The notes beneath the pieces were generated by a model. The model had not been told where the DNA came from. It was given only the letters and a program-made list of their open reading frames with translations, and did not search any database. The translations under genes and the position numbers were made by a program. DNA of 64,000 bases from positions 124,001 through 188,000 of the forward strand of contig CACYWP010000002.1 in the NCBI GenBank assembly GCA_902778135.1. Reading direction: 5' to 3'. The DNA is from an uncultured Coriobacteriaceae bacterium. GTDB taxonomy: Bacteria; Actinomycetota; Coriobacteriia; Coriobacteriales; Atopobiaceae. This document shows positions 53,366 to 61,989 of this stretch, piece after piece (the stretch's first letter is position 1; the number at the start of each line of letters is the position of its first letter).

Positions 53366-55966
53366 TCAGGTCAGGTCGAGCAGGTCCTCGGCGAATCCCA
53401 CGCGATACTCGCGGAAGACGACCTCGCCGAGCTCCTGGGTCTCGTCCAGGTCCACGTCGGCGGCGATGCCGAAGTCGCGGTCTCCCTCTGGGTCGCGGAA
53501 GGTCTGGCGCACGTGCCATACGTGTGCGCCGTGCTCGTCGACCTCGTTGATGTCCAGATAGTCCATCGACCGCGCGTCGCCATCCAACAGGATGTCCTCA
53601 TGCTGCTCGAAGTACGCGTCCAGGGCCGAGCGCCAGCGCAACGCGCGCCAACCCCATTCGCCATCCAGGTCCCCCAGCTCGTCGGTACGCTCCTCCGCTG
53701 CCAGTCGCACGCGGCGGAACAGGGCGTTTCTCACCAGCACCGTCAGAGCGCGGCGGTCGTGCACGACCACGTCGCCAGCCTCCGGCGCGGCGAGGCTGGC
53801 ACCCGCCTCCTCGCTCTCCCCCGACTGGGACCACTCGTCCACCAGGCTGGAGTCGACCGTGCGCACCACCAGACCCAGCCAGCTGACGATGTCCTCCAGG
53901 CGCTCGTCGCGCTTGTCCAGCGGCACCGTGCGGTCAAGGGAGCGGTATGCCTCCGACAGGTAACGCAGCAGGATACCCTCGGCGCGGGAGATGCCACAAC
54001 GCTGGACGTACCCTTTGAAGTCCGACGCGGTCTCCACCATCTCGCGCAGCACGCTCTTCGGGCGCAGCTCGTAGTCCGCGGCCCACGGGACCTCCGCGCA
54101 GTAGCGTGCGAAGGCGGCTTCCAGCAGCTCCTCCAGGGGCTTCTCGTAGGTGACCTCCGCAATACGCTCGATGCGCTCTTCGTAGTCGACGCCGTCTGCC
54201 TTCATCCGTGCCATCGCCTCGTCGCGGGCCCGCCGCTCCTGGGCGATGAGGATTTGGCGCGGGTTCTCCAGCGTCGCCTCGACCATAGAGATGACGTCCA
54301 TCGCATAGGTCTCGCTCTCCGGGTCAAGCAGCTCCAGCGCCGCCAGCAGGAAGGGTGAGAGCGGCTGGTCGAGCGCGAAGTCCTCGGGCAGGTCGATCGT
54401 CGTGTAGTACGAGTCGTTCCCCTCGTCATCGGTCTCCAGGACGACGACGCCCGCGTCCATCAGCGTGGCGAACAGCTCGTCGGCACGGGCGAGCAGGCGT
54501 GTCTTCTGCTCGTCGGTCTGCAGCGAGTCCTCGACGATCTGTCGCACGCGCGCCCGTGCGTCGCCTCCCTGCGTCACCTCTTCCAGCACCATGGAGTTGG
54601 TCACCCGCAGGCGCGGGCGCAGCGCCTCGGGAGTTGCCTCTATGAGGCGGTCGAAGGTCTGCCGGTTCCATCCCACGAAGCCGGCGGGCGGCTGCTTGGT
54701 GCGCACCTTGCGGGCCTTCTTCGGGTCGCCGCCCACCTTTGCCAGTGCACGCGCCTTCTCGATGTCGTACTCGGTGGCCTGTGCGATGACCATGCCCTCG
54801 GTGTCATAGCCCGCACGTCCTGCGCGGCCGGCGATCTGGTGGAACTCGCGTGCGTTCAGGCGCCTGCTGCGGGAACCGTCAAACTTGGCCAGCGCGGTCA
54901 GCAGCACCGTGTGTATGGGCACGTTGATGCCCACGCCGAGCGTGTCGGTGCCGCAGATGACGGGCAACAGGCCCTGCTGGGCCAGCTTCTCCACCAGCAG
55001 TCGATAGCGTGGCAGCATGCCCGCATGGTGCACGCCGACACCCGCCAGCAGCAGGCGTTGCAGGGTGCGGCCGAACATGGTGGTGAAGCGGGTGCCCTTG
55101 ACCGCCTCCTTGATGGCGTCTCGCTGCTCGCGCGTGCTGACGCCATAGCTCGCCAGCGACTGGGCGCTCTTCAGCGCGGCGTCCTGCGAGAAGTGCACGG
55201 CGTAGATGGGCGCCTTGCCCTCGCGTATGGCCAGCTCGACCGTGGCCTCCAGTGCCGTCTCGACATACTCGTAGGACAGCGGAACGGGTCGCGGTGCGTC
55301 CAGGACGGCGTCGACGTCGCGGTTGGTCTTGCGCAGCAGCAGGTCGGTGATGGCGGTCATGTCGCCGAGCGTCGCGCTCATCAGCAGGAACTGGGTGTTG
55401 GGAAGGGTGAGCAGGGGTACCTGCCACGCCCAGCCACGGTCGGGGTCGGCGAAGTAGTGGAACTCGTCCATCGCGACCCGCACGATGCCGGCCTCGTCGC
55501 CCCAGCGCAGCGCGTCGCCCGCGAGGATCTCGGCGGTGCAGCAGATGATTGGCGCATCCCCGTTGATGACGACGTCCCCGGTGATCATGCCGACGTTCTC
55601 GCGCCCCAACACGTCCACGAGGTCGAAGAACTTCTCGCTGACCAGCGCCTTGATCGGTGCGGTGTAGTAGGCGCGCTCGCCCGCGCACAGGGCCATGAAG
55701 CACATGCCCAGGGCCACGAGGCTCTTGCCCGAGCCGGTCGGCGTCCCCAGCACGACGTGGTTGCCCACCGCCAGGTCCATGAGGGCGTCTTCCTGGTGTT
55801 CCCAGAGCTCGACGTCTCGCGCGGCGCACCAGTCTATGTAGCGCTCCAGGGCCTCCTCCGCCGGCAGCGGGAAGTCCTCGTCATCCGCGTAGGGAGCCAT
55901 GTAGGAGAGCGATGCGTAGGCGAAGGGGTCATCGAGGGCCTCTTGCAGTGCTGCGGCGTCGGTCAT
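53366..55966 (-). CDS. Ski2-like DEAD/DEAH-box RNA helicase with DUF3516 C-terminus
   Basis: An 866-residue superfamily 2 helicase. It has the Q-like WEHQEDAL, Walker A LGTPTGSGKS and TAPIKALVSEKF. The Walker B variant DEFHYF and SAT box LLMSATLGD follow, with GVHHAGMLPRYR, GTDTLGVGINVP and QIAGRAGRAGYDTEG further on. The C-terminal roughly 400 residues match the DUF3516 extension found on actinobacterial helicases of this class. The ATG at 55966 has an AAAGGA ribosome-binding site. The frame stays open far upstream across the repeat region and is spurious there. Probably acts in RNA turnover or ribosome maturation. Confidence 0.9.
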   Translation of the reverse strand: MTDAAALQEALDDPFAYASLSYMAPYADDEDFPLPAEEALERYIDWCAARDVELWEHQEDALMDLAVGNHVVLGTPTGSGKSLVALGMCFMALCAGERAYYTAPIKALVSEKFFDLVDVLGRENVGMITGDVVINGDAPIICCTAEILAGDALRWGDEAGIVRVAMDEFHYFADPDRGWAWQVPLLTLPNTQFLLMSATLGDMTAITDLLLRKTNRDVDAVLDAPRPVPLSYEYVETALEATVELAIREGKAPIYAVHFSQDAALKSAQSLASYGVSTREQRDAIKEAVKGTRFTTMFGRTLQRLLLAGVGVHHAGMLPRYRLLVEKLAQQGLLPVICGTDTLGVGINVPIHTVLLTALAKFDGSRSRRLNAREFHQIAGRAGRAGYDTEGMVIAQATEYDIEKARALAKVGGDPKKARKVRTKQPPAGFVGWNRQTFDRLIEATPEALRPRLRVTNSMVLEEVTQGGDARARVRQIVEDSLQTDEQKTRLLARADELFATLMDAGVVVLETDDEGNDSYYTTIDLPEDFALDQPLSPFLLAALELLDPESETYAMDVISMVEATLENPRQILIAQERRARDEAMARMKADGVDYEERIERIAEVTYEKPLEELLEAAFARYCAEVPWAADYELRPKSVLREMVETASDFKGYVQRCGISRAEGILLRYLSEAYRSLDRTVPLDKRDERLEDIVSWLGLVVRTVDSSLVDEWSQSGESEEAGASLAAPEAGDVVVHDRRALTVLVRNALFRRVRLAAEERTDELGDLDGEWGWRALRWRSALDAYFEQHEDILLDGDARSMDYLDINEVDEHGAHVWHVRQTFRDPEGDRDFGIAADVDLDETQELGEVVFREYRVGFAEDLLDLT

Positions 55967-56020
55967 GTGAGTCCTTTGTCGAGAGAAGGGTGTTGCGCGC
56001 TCCATTGTACGGCAGTCCGT

Positions 56021-56181
56021 TTCGACCGTCTGGGACGGTTCTCCACGGTCGAAAACGGGAGCCATCAACCGACCGTCGGGAACGCGATCCGACCATCGGG
56101 GGTTCGACCGTCGGGGACGGTTCTCCTTGGTCGAATCATCTATAACGTTTCGACCGTAGAGAACCGTCCCCGACGGTCGAC
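56021..56181. repeat. Cluster of REP-like palindromic repeats
   Basis: A 33-base unit that is itself an imperfect palindrome (TCGACCGT...ACGGTCGA around GGGACGGTTCTC) occurs three times. Two copies are direct, at 56021-56053 and 56103-56135, and one is inverted, at 56149-56181. Worn fragments (GACCGTCGGGAACG, GACCATCGGGG) lie between the first two. Copies two and three can also pair with each other over a perfect 22 bp (56104-56125 with 56159-56180). It lies between the helicase and the transglutaminase gene. No transposase is in the window. Confidence 0.85.
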
Positions 56182-56208
56182 TCAGGTTTCCCTGCGCAAA
56201 TCGGTACC

Positions 56209-58122
56209 CTATGCGGGAACGTAGCCGTAGAAGGCCTCCTTCTCGTAGCGCCAGCCGGCGTTGGCGACGAGGAAGTCGCGCTCGGCGACGCTGCGCGTGA
56301 AGTGGTGCTGGCCCTTCTTGAGCTTGCTGTTGTACACGCAGTAGAGCGGTATTACCCCATAGCCATCTGGGTCCGCCGACCAGAAGGCGGCCGCCCCGCC
56401 GTTGTCCACGGTCCACCCATACTTCGAGGTCAGGACGTTTATCTCCGCCTGGCTCTTGCTGTAGTAGTGGTCTCCCATCGCCCTGTTGTACAGGCGGTAG
56501 ACCGGCTCGCCCTTGCCGTCGGGAGCCATCCAAGCGATGTCCTCCTGGCGCCAGTCTCCCTTGGTGATGACCGGCAGCTGCCGGTATTCGTTGACCGAGG
56601 TGGTCCACAGGTGCTCGCTCGTCTTGTAGTTATAGAGGCGATAGACAGCCACGGCATCTGCGGGCGTTGCCGATCCGACGGGTGCTATCTTGAACACCCC
56701 CGTCGCTTTCCCCGTGTAGTTGCCCATTCCCGTGATGGTAACGATGGCGTTGCCGACGTTGGTGTTGTTCTTGTACGAGACCGTGTAGTCGACGTCCTCC
56801 ACGAGCGTCTTGCCGTTCAGCTTCACAGTTGGCGCCGGCGTCAGGGGCTTTCCCGTGTAGACCTGGTTCCTGATGGTCATCGAGGCGCTCGCAATGCTAG
56901 CCGGGACGATCTGGAACGTCACCGTCTTGCTGCCACGATATCTGCTGCCCTCGAGCGCCTTGACGATCGCTTTCGCAGTGCCCACGTTCGTGTTGTTCTT
57001 GTACGTCACCGTATATGACGAGTCCTCATAGAGCGTGTAGGCTCCAAAGGTCGCATGCATGTCATAGGTCACGTCGAGCTCGGGCTCGATTGCGCTTCCC
57101 GTATAGACCTGATCGGGGATCTCCTCGACATCGCAGTCCTCGATGTTGACCTTGTCAACGATCTGGAACGTGGCCTCCACCGAGCCCTTGTACCCGTTGC
57201 GCCCCTGAACGACGACGGTTGCCGTCCCCACCTCGACGTTGTCCCGGTAGTACAGGCGGTAGTCCTCGGCGTTGCTCAGCAGCTCGCCATCCAGCGTCAC
57301 CTCTACGAGGGGATGCCACTCGTAGCCATCGTAGGGCTGGTCGGGAATGGGAGCGATGGTTGCATCAGACAGGTCGTTGCGCGCGACGACCATGTTGTTG
57401 TCCACGGGACCGGAGTATGTGGGCCACGGGCTGGGGAAGCTCTTCTCGACGCCCAGCTGCGTCCTGTCCACGAAGGGGCAGCGACCGCCGGCCAGACCGT
57501 CCCATTCATCGTGGACATCATCTCTCAGGTTGCGGAAGTAGGGACTGGAGCGCAGGAAGTACGTCGTGCGAGGGGTCTGGTTGAACCCACCGTCGGGAAC
57601 GGGATCGTCCCAGGTCACGTCGACGTGGAACCATGCCGCATCCCCACCGTCCACCTCGCCGGGTACGACTTCGACGTAGTTCCACACATGACTAGCGGGT
57701 ACGCTGTAGCAGTAGATGTTTCTGATTCCCAGACGATCCAGAACCGTTCCAAAGGCAAGCGCATACCCCTGGCATACCGCGCGGTGGTCAACCAATGCCC
57801 CGTATGCACTCCACGGGTCTCTCCCACTTTCTTTGCAGTATGAATCCTTCGATCCCGTTCTGTCGAAAGAGGCGCTTGCCTCGTTGTCGTATGAGACGTT
57901 GCGTACGAGCCAGTCGTGGACGGCCTTGATCTGCTCGATGCGCGAGGCATCTGCGGGCACCCACGCGAGCACCTCGTCGATGGCGTCATTCATCGCCTCG
58001 GCCTGCTGCCACATCGTGTCGAAGTCGGTGGACTGGTACTTGAGGAAGATATTCCTTATGTGGTCCATCGTCCCACCGGAGTAGCTGAAGCTGTTTCTTA
58101 CCAGGTTGAACTCTGGATGCAT
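56209..58122 (-). CDS. Transglutaminase-domain surface protein, 5'-truncated
   Basis: 637 residues from the first ATG. A transglutaminase-like core spans about 20-200, with the Cys in HRAVCQGYALAFG, the His in SHVWNYVEV and the Asp in WFHVDVTWDDP. Three Ig-like repeats of about 80 residues follow (around 260-490, each with an IPDQ/RNQVYTG entry and YKNNTNVGTA). A C-terminal DUF5648-like region has repeated VYRLYN and SEHLWTT/DHYYSK blocks. Such proteins are exported, yet there is no signal peptide. In frame, domain-like sequence continues 24 codons upstream to a TGA at about 58195, where it is joined to foreign sequence. The gene has evidently lost its 5' end and is probably not functional. 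Confidence 0.8.
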   Translation of the reverse strand: MHPEFNLVRNSFSYSGGTMDHIRNIFLKYQSTDFDTMWQQAEAMNDAIDEVLAWVPADASRIEQIKAVHDWLVRNVSYDNEASASFDRTGSKDSYCKESGRDPWSAYGALVDHRAVCQGYALAFGTVLDRLGIRNIYCYSVPASHVWNYVEVVPGEVDGGDAAWFHVDVTWDDPVPDGGFNQTPRTTYFLRSSPYFRNLRDDVHDEWDGLAGGRCPFVDRTQLGVEKSFPSPWPTYSGPVDNNMVVARNDLSDATIAPIPDQPYDGYEWHPLVEVTLDGELLSNAEDYRLYYRDNVEVGTATVVVQGRNGYKGSVEATFQIVDKVNIEDCDVEEIPDQVYTGSAIEPELDVTYDMHATFGAYTLYEDSSYTVTYKNNTNVGTAKAIVKALEGSRYRGSKTVTFQIVPASIASASMTIRNQVYTGKPLTPAPTVKLNGKTLVEDVDYTVSYKNNTNVGNAIVTITGMGNYTGKATGVFKIAPVGSATPADAVAVYRLYNYKTSEHLWTTSVNEYRQLPVITKGDWRQEDIAWMAPDGKGEPVYRLYNRAMGDHYYSKSQAEINVLTSKYGWTVDNGGAAAFWSADPDGYGVIPLYCVYNSKLKKGQHHFTRSVAERDFLVANAGWRYEKEAFYGYVPA

Positions 58123-58565
58123 GTTGACCGTCTGGGCAAAGATCGCTTCGAACTGCAGGTAGTTGAGGTTGTACTTTTCGAAGTCGATGCCTCACGACCT
58201 GTTGAAAGGTTGGCCACCATCATGCCGGTCATAGTACAAAGGCCCGCAAACAAATCTGACGCGACGGCCATCAGACCCACCTCGATACCATCGCCGCTCC
58301 ATGTGTAGAGGACAACCCCGTATGAGAGGACGGCAGTCGAATAGGTCCAGATTTGATTGATGGTCTCGTAGGGGGAGCCGGCTCCAGCACGATCGACCAT
58401 GTAGGAAAGAAACGCTCCTAGCAAGATCTTCAACAGGAAGTAGGTCCACCACATCGTCGCGCGGTTTCGTCGGTTGTATAGCTGGCTGAGGCACCAGTAA
58501 TCTATCCCTATTCCGACGGCAGACACAGCCAGCGCGTTCATCTCTACGCTCAGTAACTCCAGCAT
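58098..58565 (-). pseudogene. Remnant of an AgrC-like membrane sensor kinase (kinase domain lost)
   Basis: About 120 residues of real sequence from ATG 58565, after a GGGTGAGG ribosome-binding site. They form four or five membrane segments with WWTYFLLKILLGAFLSYMV and LYTWSGDGIEVGLMAV, the layout of the input domain of AgrC-type sensors. At about 58200 (after ...MMVANLSTG) the frame runs into the transglutaminase gene in a different reading frame and ends in nonsense rich in Ser and Thr. The HATPase domain is absent. It begins 11 bases after the response regulator gene, where a cognate kinase is expected. Confidence 0.7.
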
Positions 58566-58576
58566 TGCCTCACCCG

Positions 58577-59302
58577 TCAAATCGCATGGTTGTCACACCA
58601 GATGAGGAAGCGATTGCGGAAGCTCCGCGAGAAGCGGCGGCTCAGTGGCACCTTGGCACCATTTGCCATCATCAGCATGTCGCTCTGAACGAGACGCACC
58701 TGCCCCAAGTTTACGGCGTAGCTCCCATGGGATCGCACGAAGGCGCTCTCGGGCAGCCGCCCCAGCAGTTCCCCAAGACGTTCCGACACGACATGCTGGC
58801 TGCCATCGAGCATGTTGATCGTCGTGGTGCGGCCCCGCCTCTCGAAGAAGCTGATCTCGGCGCACGGCAGCGACGCCATCGCACGGTCTGTGGTCGTCAG
58901 GCTGAGATGCTCCACACGTTCCCGCATCTGGGCCCTCAGCTTGCCCATTACCTCTGGCAGGCGTTCCTCGAACTGGTCCTTCATCACAAACCAGAGATGA
59001 TCGGTGACATAGACCTCGGGAGCGTAGCGGAGATAGTTGGTCACATAGACCACCTGGCAAGCCGGCCAACGCCTGTTGACCGCTCGTACCAGGTCTATGC
59101 CACTCTCGTCATCTTGCAGCTCTATGTCACAAAACAAGGCGTCTGGCGCCTTGTCCAGCTCCTCAAACAGCTTGCCGGAAAGAGAGTGCGCAAACAGGCT
59201 GAGGGTCACACCCTGCCCATCCGCATAGTCATGTAGCAGTCGGGCCTCCCGCGACAGCCAATCCTCGCTGTCGTCACAGATGGCCACACGAACTTGGTCC
59301 AT
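58577..59302 (-). CDS. LytTR response regulator (AgrA-like)
   Basis: A 241-residue regulator with an intact receiver: acidic pair in VAICDDSED, acceptor Asp in LFCDIELQDD, and the Thr of VVYVTNY. A LytTR DNA-binding domain follows (about 140-238) with ISFFERRGRTTTINML, FVRSHGSYAVNLGQV and VPLSRRFSRSFRNRF. Unlike the two LytTR proteins at 29710 and 31956, it can be phosphorylated. Its natural partner kinase, encoded directly downstream, is truncated. The ATG at 59302 is chosen; an upstream in-frame start adds 6 residues. Confidence 0.88.
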   Translation of the reverse strand: MDQVRVAICDDSEDWLSREARLLHDYADGQGVTLSLFAHSLSGKLFEELDKAPDALFCDIELQDDESGIDLVRAVNRRWPACQVVYVTNYLRYAPEVYVTDHLWFVMKDQFEERLPEVMGKLRAQMRERVEHLSLTTTDRAMASLPCAEISFFERRGRTTTINMLDGSQHVVSERLGELLGRLPESAFVRSHGSYAVNLGQVRLVQSDMLMMANGAKVPLSRRFSRSFRNRFLIWCDNHAI

Positions 59303-59345
59303 GCCGCACGCCCCCGTCACCTGTCAAATCCACATCACCTAGTGA

Positions 59346-59373
59346 ATTGTACGGTAGTCAAAATTTGTAACAA
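59346..59373 (-). promoter_or_regulatory. Promoter of the AgrA-like regulator gene
   Basis: Minus-strand TTGTTA (59373-59368) and TACAAT (59351-59346) are 16 bases apart, in a clearly AT-rich stretch about 45 bases before the start codon. Confidence 0.6.
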
Positions 59374-59452
59374 CTGGTCTCGTGTTTGTGGTCTGTTAAT
59401 TGATGAAGTTTCCTCGCTGCAACGAAGCCGTCCAGTACTGCAAATCGTTAAG

Positions 59453-59510
59453 GCGCTGGGGACGGCTCCTTTCGTCCGAGTCGTCAGATGAAAGGAGTCG
59501 CCCCCAGCGC
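59453..59510. repeat. 21-bp-arm hairpin downstream of metK, REP-like core
   Basis: 59453-59473 and 59490-59510 are complementary at 19 of 21 positions (plus one G-U pair) around a 16-base loop. It lies about 36 bases beyond the metK stop and could end metK transcripts, although no clear T run follows. Its core GGGGACGGCTC closely resembles GGGGACGGTTC of the repeats at 56021-56181. Confidence 0.7.
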
Positions 59511-59545
59511 TCGCGTATCTTCCCGATCGTTGTTAGAGGAAGACC

Positions 59546-60802
59546 CTACTTTGTCAGCTCGGCCACAGCCTGCTTCAGCTGCTCCACGCGGTTGGTCGCC
59601 TCCCAGGTGAAGTCCGGGTCGTTGCGGCCGAAGTGCCCGTAGGCGGCGGTCTTCTCGAAGATGGGCCGCCGCAGGTCGAGGTCGCGGATGATGGCGCCAG
59701 GGCGCAGGTCGAAGACCTGCTGGACCGCCCGGGTGATGACGTCCTCGCCCACCTGCGCCGTACCGAAAGTGTCCACCATCACCGACAGCGGCCTGCTGAC
59801 GCCGATGGCGTAGGCGAGCTGGATCTCGCAGCGATGCGCCAGCCCCGCAGCCACGACGTTCTTGGCCACCCAGCGCGCGGCGTAGGCGGCGGAGCGGTCG
59901 ACCTTGGTGCAGTCCTTGCCCGAGAAGGCGCCGCCACCGTGGCGACCCATGCCGCCATAGGTGTCCACGACGATCTTGCGGCCCGTCAGGCCCGTGTCGC
60001 CCATCGGCCCGCCCACGACGAAGCGGCCCGTGGGGTTGACGAACACCTCCGCGTCGGCCCAGACGATGCCCGCGCCATCCAGGACCGGCGCGATGACTTG
60101 GGCAATCATGTCCTCGCGGATCTGCCCGACGGGCACCTCGGGCGCGTGCTGGGTCGAGACGACGACCGCCGTGACCTCTTGGGGAACATCGTCCTCGTAG
60201 CGCACGGTCACCTGGGTCTTGCCATCGGGGCGCAGGTAGCCAAGCTGGCCGCTCTTGCGCACCTCGGCCAGGCGCAGCGCCATGCGCTGGGCGAGCCAGG
60301 CGGGCATGGGCATCAGGTCCTCGGTCTCATCGGTCGCGTAGCCGAACATCATGCCCTGGTCGCCCGCGCCGATCAGGTCCAGCTCGTCCTCCGTGCGCCC
60401 GGCTTGGGCGTCATAGCTCTGGTCGACGCCCTGGGCGATGTCGGGGCTCTGGTCGTGGATCATGTTGATGACACCGCAGGTCTCGCAGTCAAAGCCGTAC
60501 TTCGCGCGATCGTAGCCAATGCGGCGCACCGTGTCGCGCACGATCTGCTGGACGTCCACGTATGCCTGGGTCCGTATCTCGCCGGCCACGATGACGGTGC
60601 CGGTGGTGACGAAGGTCTCGCAGGCGCAGCGCACGTTGTCGACGCATGCGGGCACGCCGGTCGGCGAGATGTAGCCCTCCTTCTCCAGGCGCGCCTCCTT
60701 GGCCAGGATGGCGTCGAGGATCGCGTCGGAGATCTGGTCGCACATCTTGTCAGGGTGCCCCTCGGTGACGGACTCCGAGGTGAACAGGTAGCTGCGTGCC
60801 AT
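59546..60802 (-). CDS. metK: S-adenosylmethionine synthetase
   Basis: Makes SAM from methionine and ATP, and so supplies the many methyltransferases in this window. The 418 residues start [19 protein letters not shown]. The signature hexapeptide region [16 protein letters not shown] and [16 protein letters not shown] are intact. The ATG at 60802 follows a SAM-sensing leader. It appears to be a one-gene transcript ending in the hairpin at 59453. Confidence 0.97.
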   Translation of the reverse strand: MARSYLFTSESVTEGHPDKMCDQISDAILDAILAKEARLEKEGYISPTGVPACVDNVRCACETFVTTGTVIVAGEIRTQAYVDVQQIVRDTVRRIGYDRAKYGFDCETCGVINMIHDQSPDIAQGVDQSYDAQAGRTEDELDLIGAGDQGMMFGYATDETEDLMPMPAWLAQRMALRLAEVRKSGQLGYLRPDGKTQVTVRYEDDVPQEVTAVVVSTQHAPEVPVGQIREDMIAQVIAPVLDGAGIVWADAEVFVNPTGRFVVGGPMGDTGLTGRKIVVDTYGGMGRHGGGAFSGKDCTKVDRSAAYAARWVAKNVVAAGLAHRCEIQLAYAIGVSRPLSVMVDTFGTAQVGEDVITRAVQQVFDLRPGAIIRDLDLRRPIFEKTAAYGHFGRNDPDFTWEATNRVEQLKQAVAELTK

Positions 60803-60848
60803 GGGTCTTGCCCCTTTCCCTCCCGTGCGGGAGCGTCGTGGGGGCAAA

Positions 60849-61018
60849 GGAAAAGCCCCCGTGCCATAAGGGGGCTCTGTGGTCGAACTCCCCCGTCTTC
60901 CAGGCCATGCGGCCTGCCGAGATTTGGCACCGTTCCTCTTCTGAGAGGTGGTTGCCGGAGCGTCACTGGGCTCGGTCCCTCGGCTCTATGCACCCTATCG
61001 GGTGCCTCTTGACGAGCA
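60849..61018 (-). promoter_or_regulatory. SAM-I (S-box) riboswitch with terminator controlling metK
   Basis: Reading the minus strand: CTCGTCAAGAG at about 61016, GAGGGACCGAGCCC (60980-60967), the kink-turn region TGACG, CCGGCAACC, then GGTGCCAAATC (60931-60921) and GGCAGGCC. P1 can form between CTCGTC and GACGGG (60897-60892). The terminator pairs 60876-60870 with 60860-60854 (AGCCCCC/GGGGGCT) and ends in TTTT. The GGGGG of the P1 3' side can instead pair with the CCCCC of the terminator, the expected antiterminator. High SAM should stop transcription before metK. An extra small hairpin (GCACCC-GATA-GGGTGC, about 61005-60990) is inserted near the 5' side. Confidence 0.9.
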
Positions 61019-61023
61019 CGTCT

Positions 61024-61052
61024 ACCCTATTCCATTTTGTGGTGATTGTAAA
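61024..61052 (-). promoter_or_regulatory. metK promoter
   Basis: Minus-strand TTTACA (61052-61047) and TAGGGT (61029-61024) are exactly 17 bases apart. The implied start near 61018 coincides with the 5' edge of the riboswitch. Confidence 0.62.
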
Positions 61053-61079
61053 CAGCGGCTGACTCCTGTGGGCAAACCC

Positions 61080-61805
61080 TCACAGCGTGGCCCCCTCGAC
61101 GCCCATGCCGCGCAGCGTCACGTCCACCAGATGCCGCGTGACGACATCGGGATCATGCTCCACACGACGATTCACCCTGGCAAGGGATGTTGCGATGAAG
61201 CCACCCGTGGCATAGACGGCCGCCACCTCGGTGTCGACGTCGTCGCGCACGATCCCCTCCTCCTTCGCACGCTCCAGTTGCGTGGCGAGCAGCTTGGCCG
61301 CCCGCTCGAAGTGCGAGGTCACCTCGGGCATCCCCGAGCCCGCCGATCCCGCCAGCTCGTAGGTCATGGCCAGCCCCAGCGGGCTGCCGCCGCGCAGCAG
61401 CCTCGTAAACTCGGCGATGAGCCGCACAAGGGCATCGCGTGCGCTCGCGGCCTGCGAGACGACCTCCTCCATGCCGTCCACCAGCTCGTCGATCGATTCG
61501 TCGAAGATCGCCTTGATCAGCTCGTCGCGGTCGGCGAAGTAGTAGTACAGCGACCCCTTGGACATCTGGCAGCGGTCCGACACCTCGCTCATCTGGAAGT
61601 TCGTGTTGCCTCGCTCCATCATCAGGTCGCTTGCCGCGTCCATGATGCGCTGGCGCGTCTGGGCGCTCTTGCGCGTCTTGGCCTGTGACCTCAGCCGGTC
61701 CCTACTCTTTGCCAGCCGCTCCTCGACCGCCTCGCGCGTCGCGCTGGTCGCAGCTTTGACGTTACCGACGAGCTCTTGGGCTGCCTCGTCATTCAACAGG
61801 GCCAT
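61080..61805 (-). CDS. TetR-family transcription regulator
   Basis: A 241-residue regulator. An unusual N-terminal 45-residue basic, helical extension (rich in R, K, A and E) precedes the TetR helix-turn-helix at about 48-95 (RQRIMDAASDLMMERG ... MSKGSLYYYFADRDEL). A helical ligand-binding domain follows. The ATG at 61805 has a GGGGAG ribosome-binding site. It lies downstream of the YhgE-like gene on the same strand but is separated from it by a strong terminator. Regulation of that neighbour is a reasonable guess. Confidence 0.9.
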   Translation of the reverse strand: MALLNDEAAQELVGNVKAATSATREAVEERLAKSRDRLRSQAKTRKSAQTRQRIMDAASDLMMERGNTNFQMSEVSDRCQMSKGSLYYYFADRDELIKAIFDESIDELVDGMEEVVSQAASARDALVRLIAEFTRLLRGGSPLGLAMTYELAGSAGSGMPEVTSHFERAAKLLATQLERAKEEGIVRDDVDTEVAAVYATGGFIATSLARVNRRVEHDPDVVTRHLVDVTLRGMGVEGATL

Positions 61806-61920
61806 GCCGTCTCCCCTCACCTCTCCTCGTAGAGCATCGTAGCATCTTTGCGCTGGTAGAACGCCTTCATTTCCCCTCATCGGGCCGAGTCGCGCCGTGG
61901 CGCATACCGCCCGTCGACAA

Positions 61921-61963
61921 GGGTGGCCCCTTCCGTCCACCACTCGAACGGAAGGGGCCACCC
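61921..61963 (-). terminator. Strong terminator hairpin of the YhgE-like gene
   Basis: A perfect 16-bp stem pairs 61921-61936 with 61948-61963 around an 11-base loop, followed on the minus strand by TTGTCG. It lies 27 bases after the YhgE-like stop. Confidence 0.75.
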
Positions 61964-61989
61964 TCTCCACGTGATGCGTATCGGCCGCG

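Noticed and set aside
55967..56608. Upstream extension of the helicase frame through the palindromic repeats and into the transglutaminase gene
   Set aside because: A good ribosome-binding site and ATG lie at 55966, and the extension reads through non-coding repeats and an antisense-frame part of another gene.
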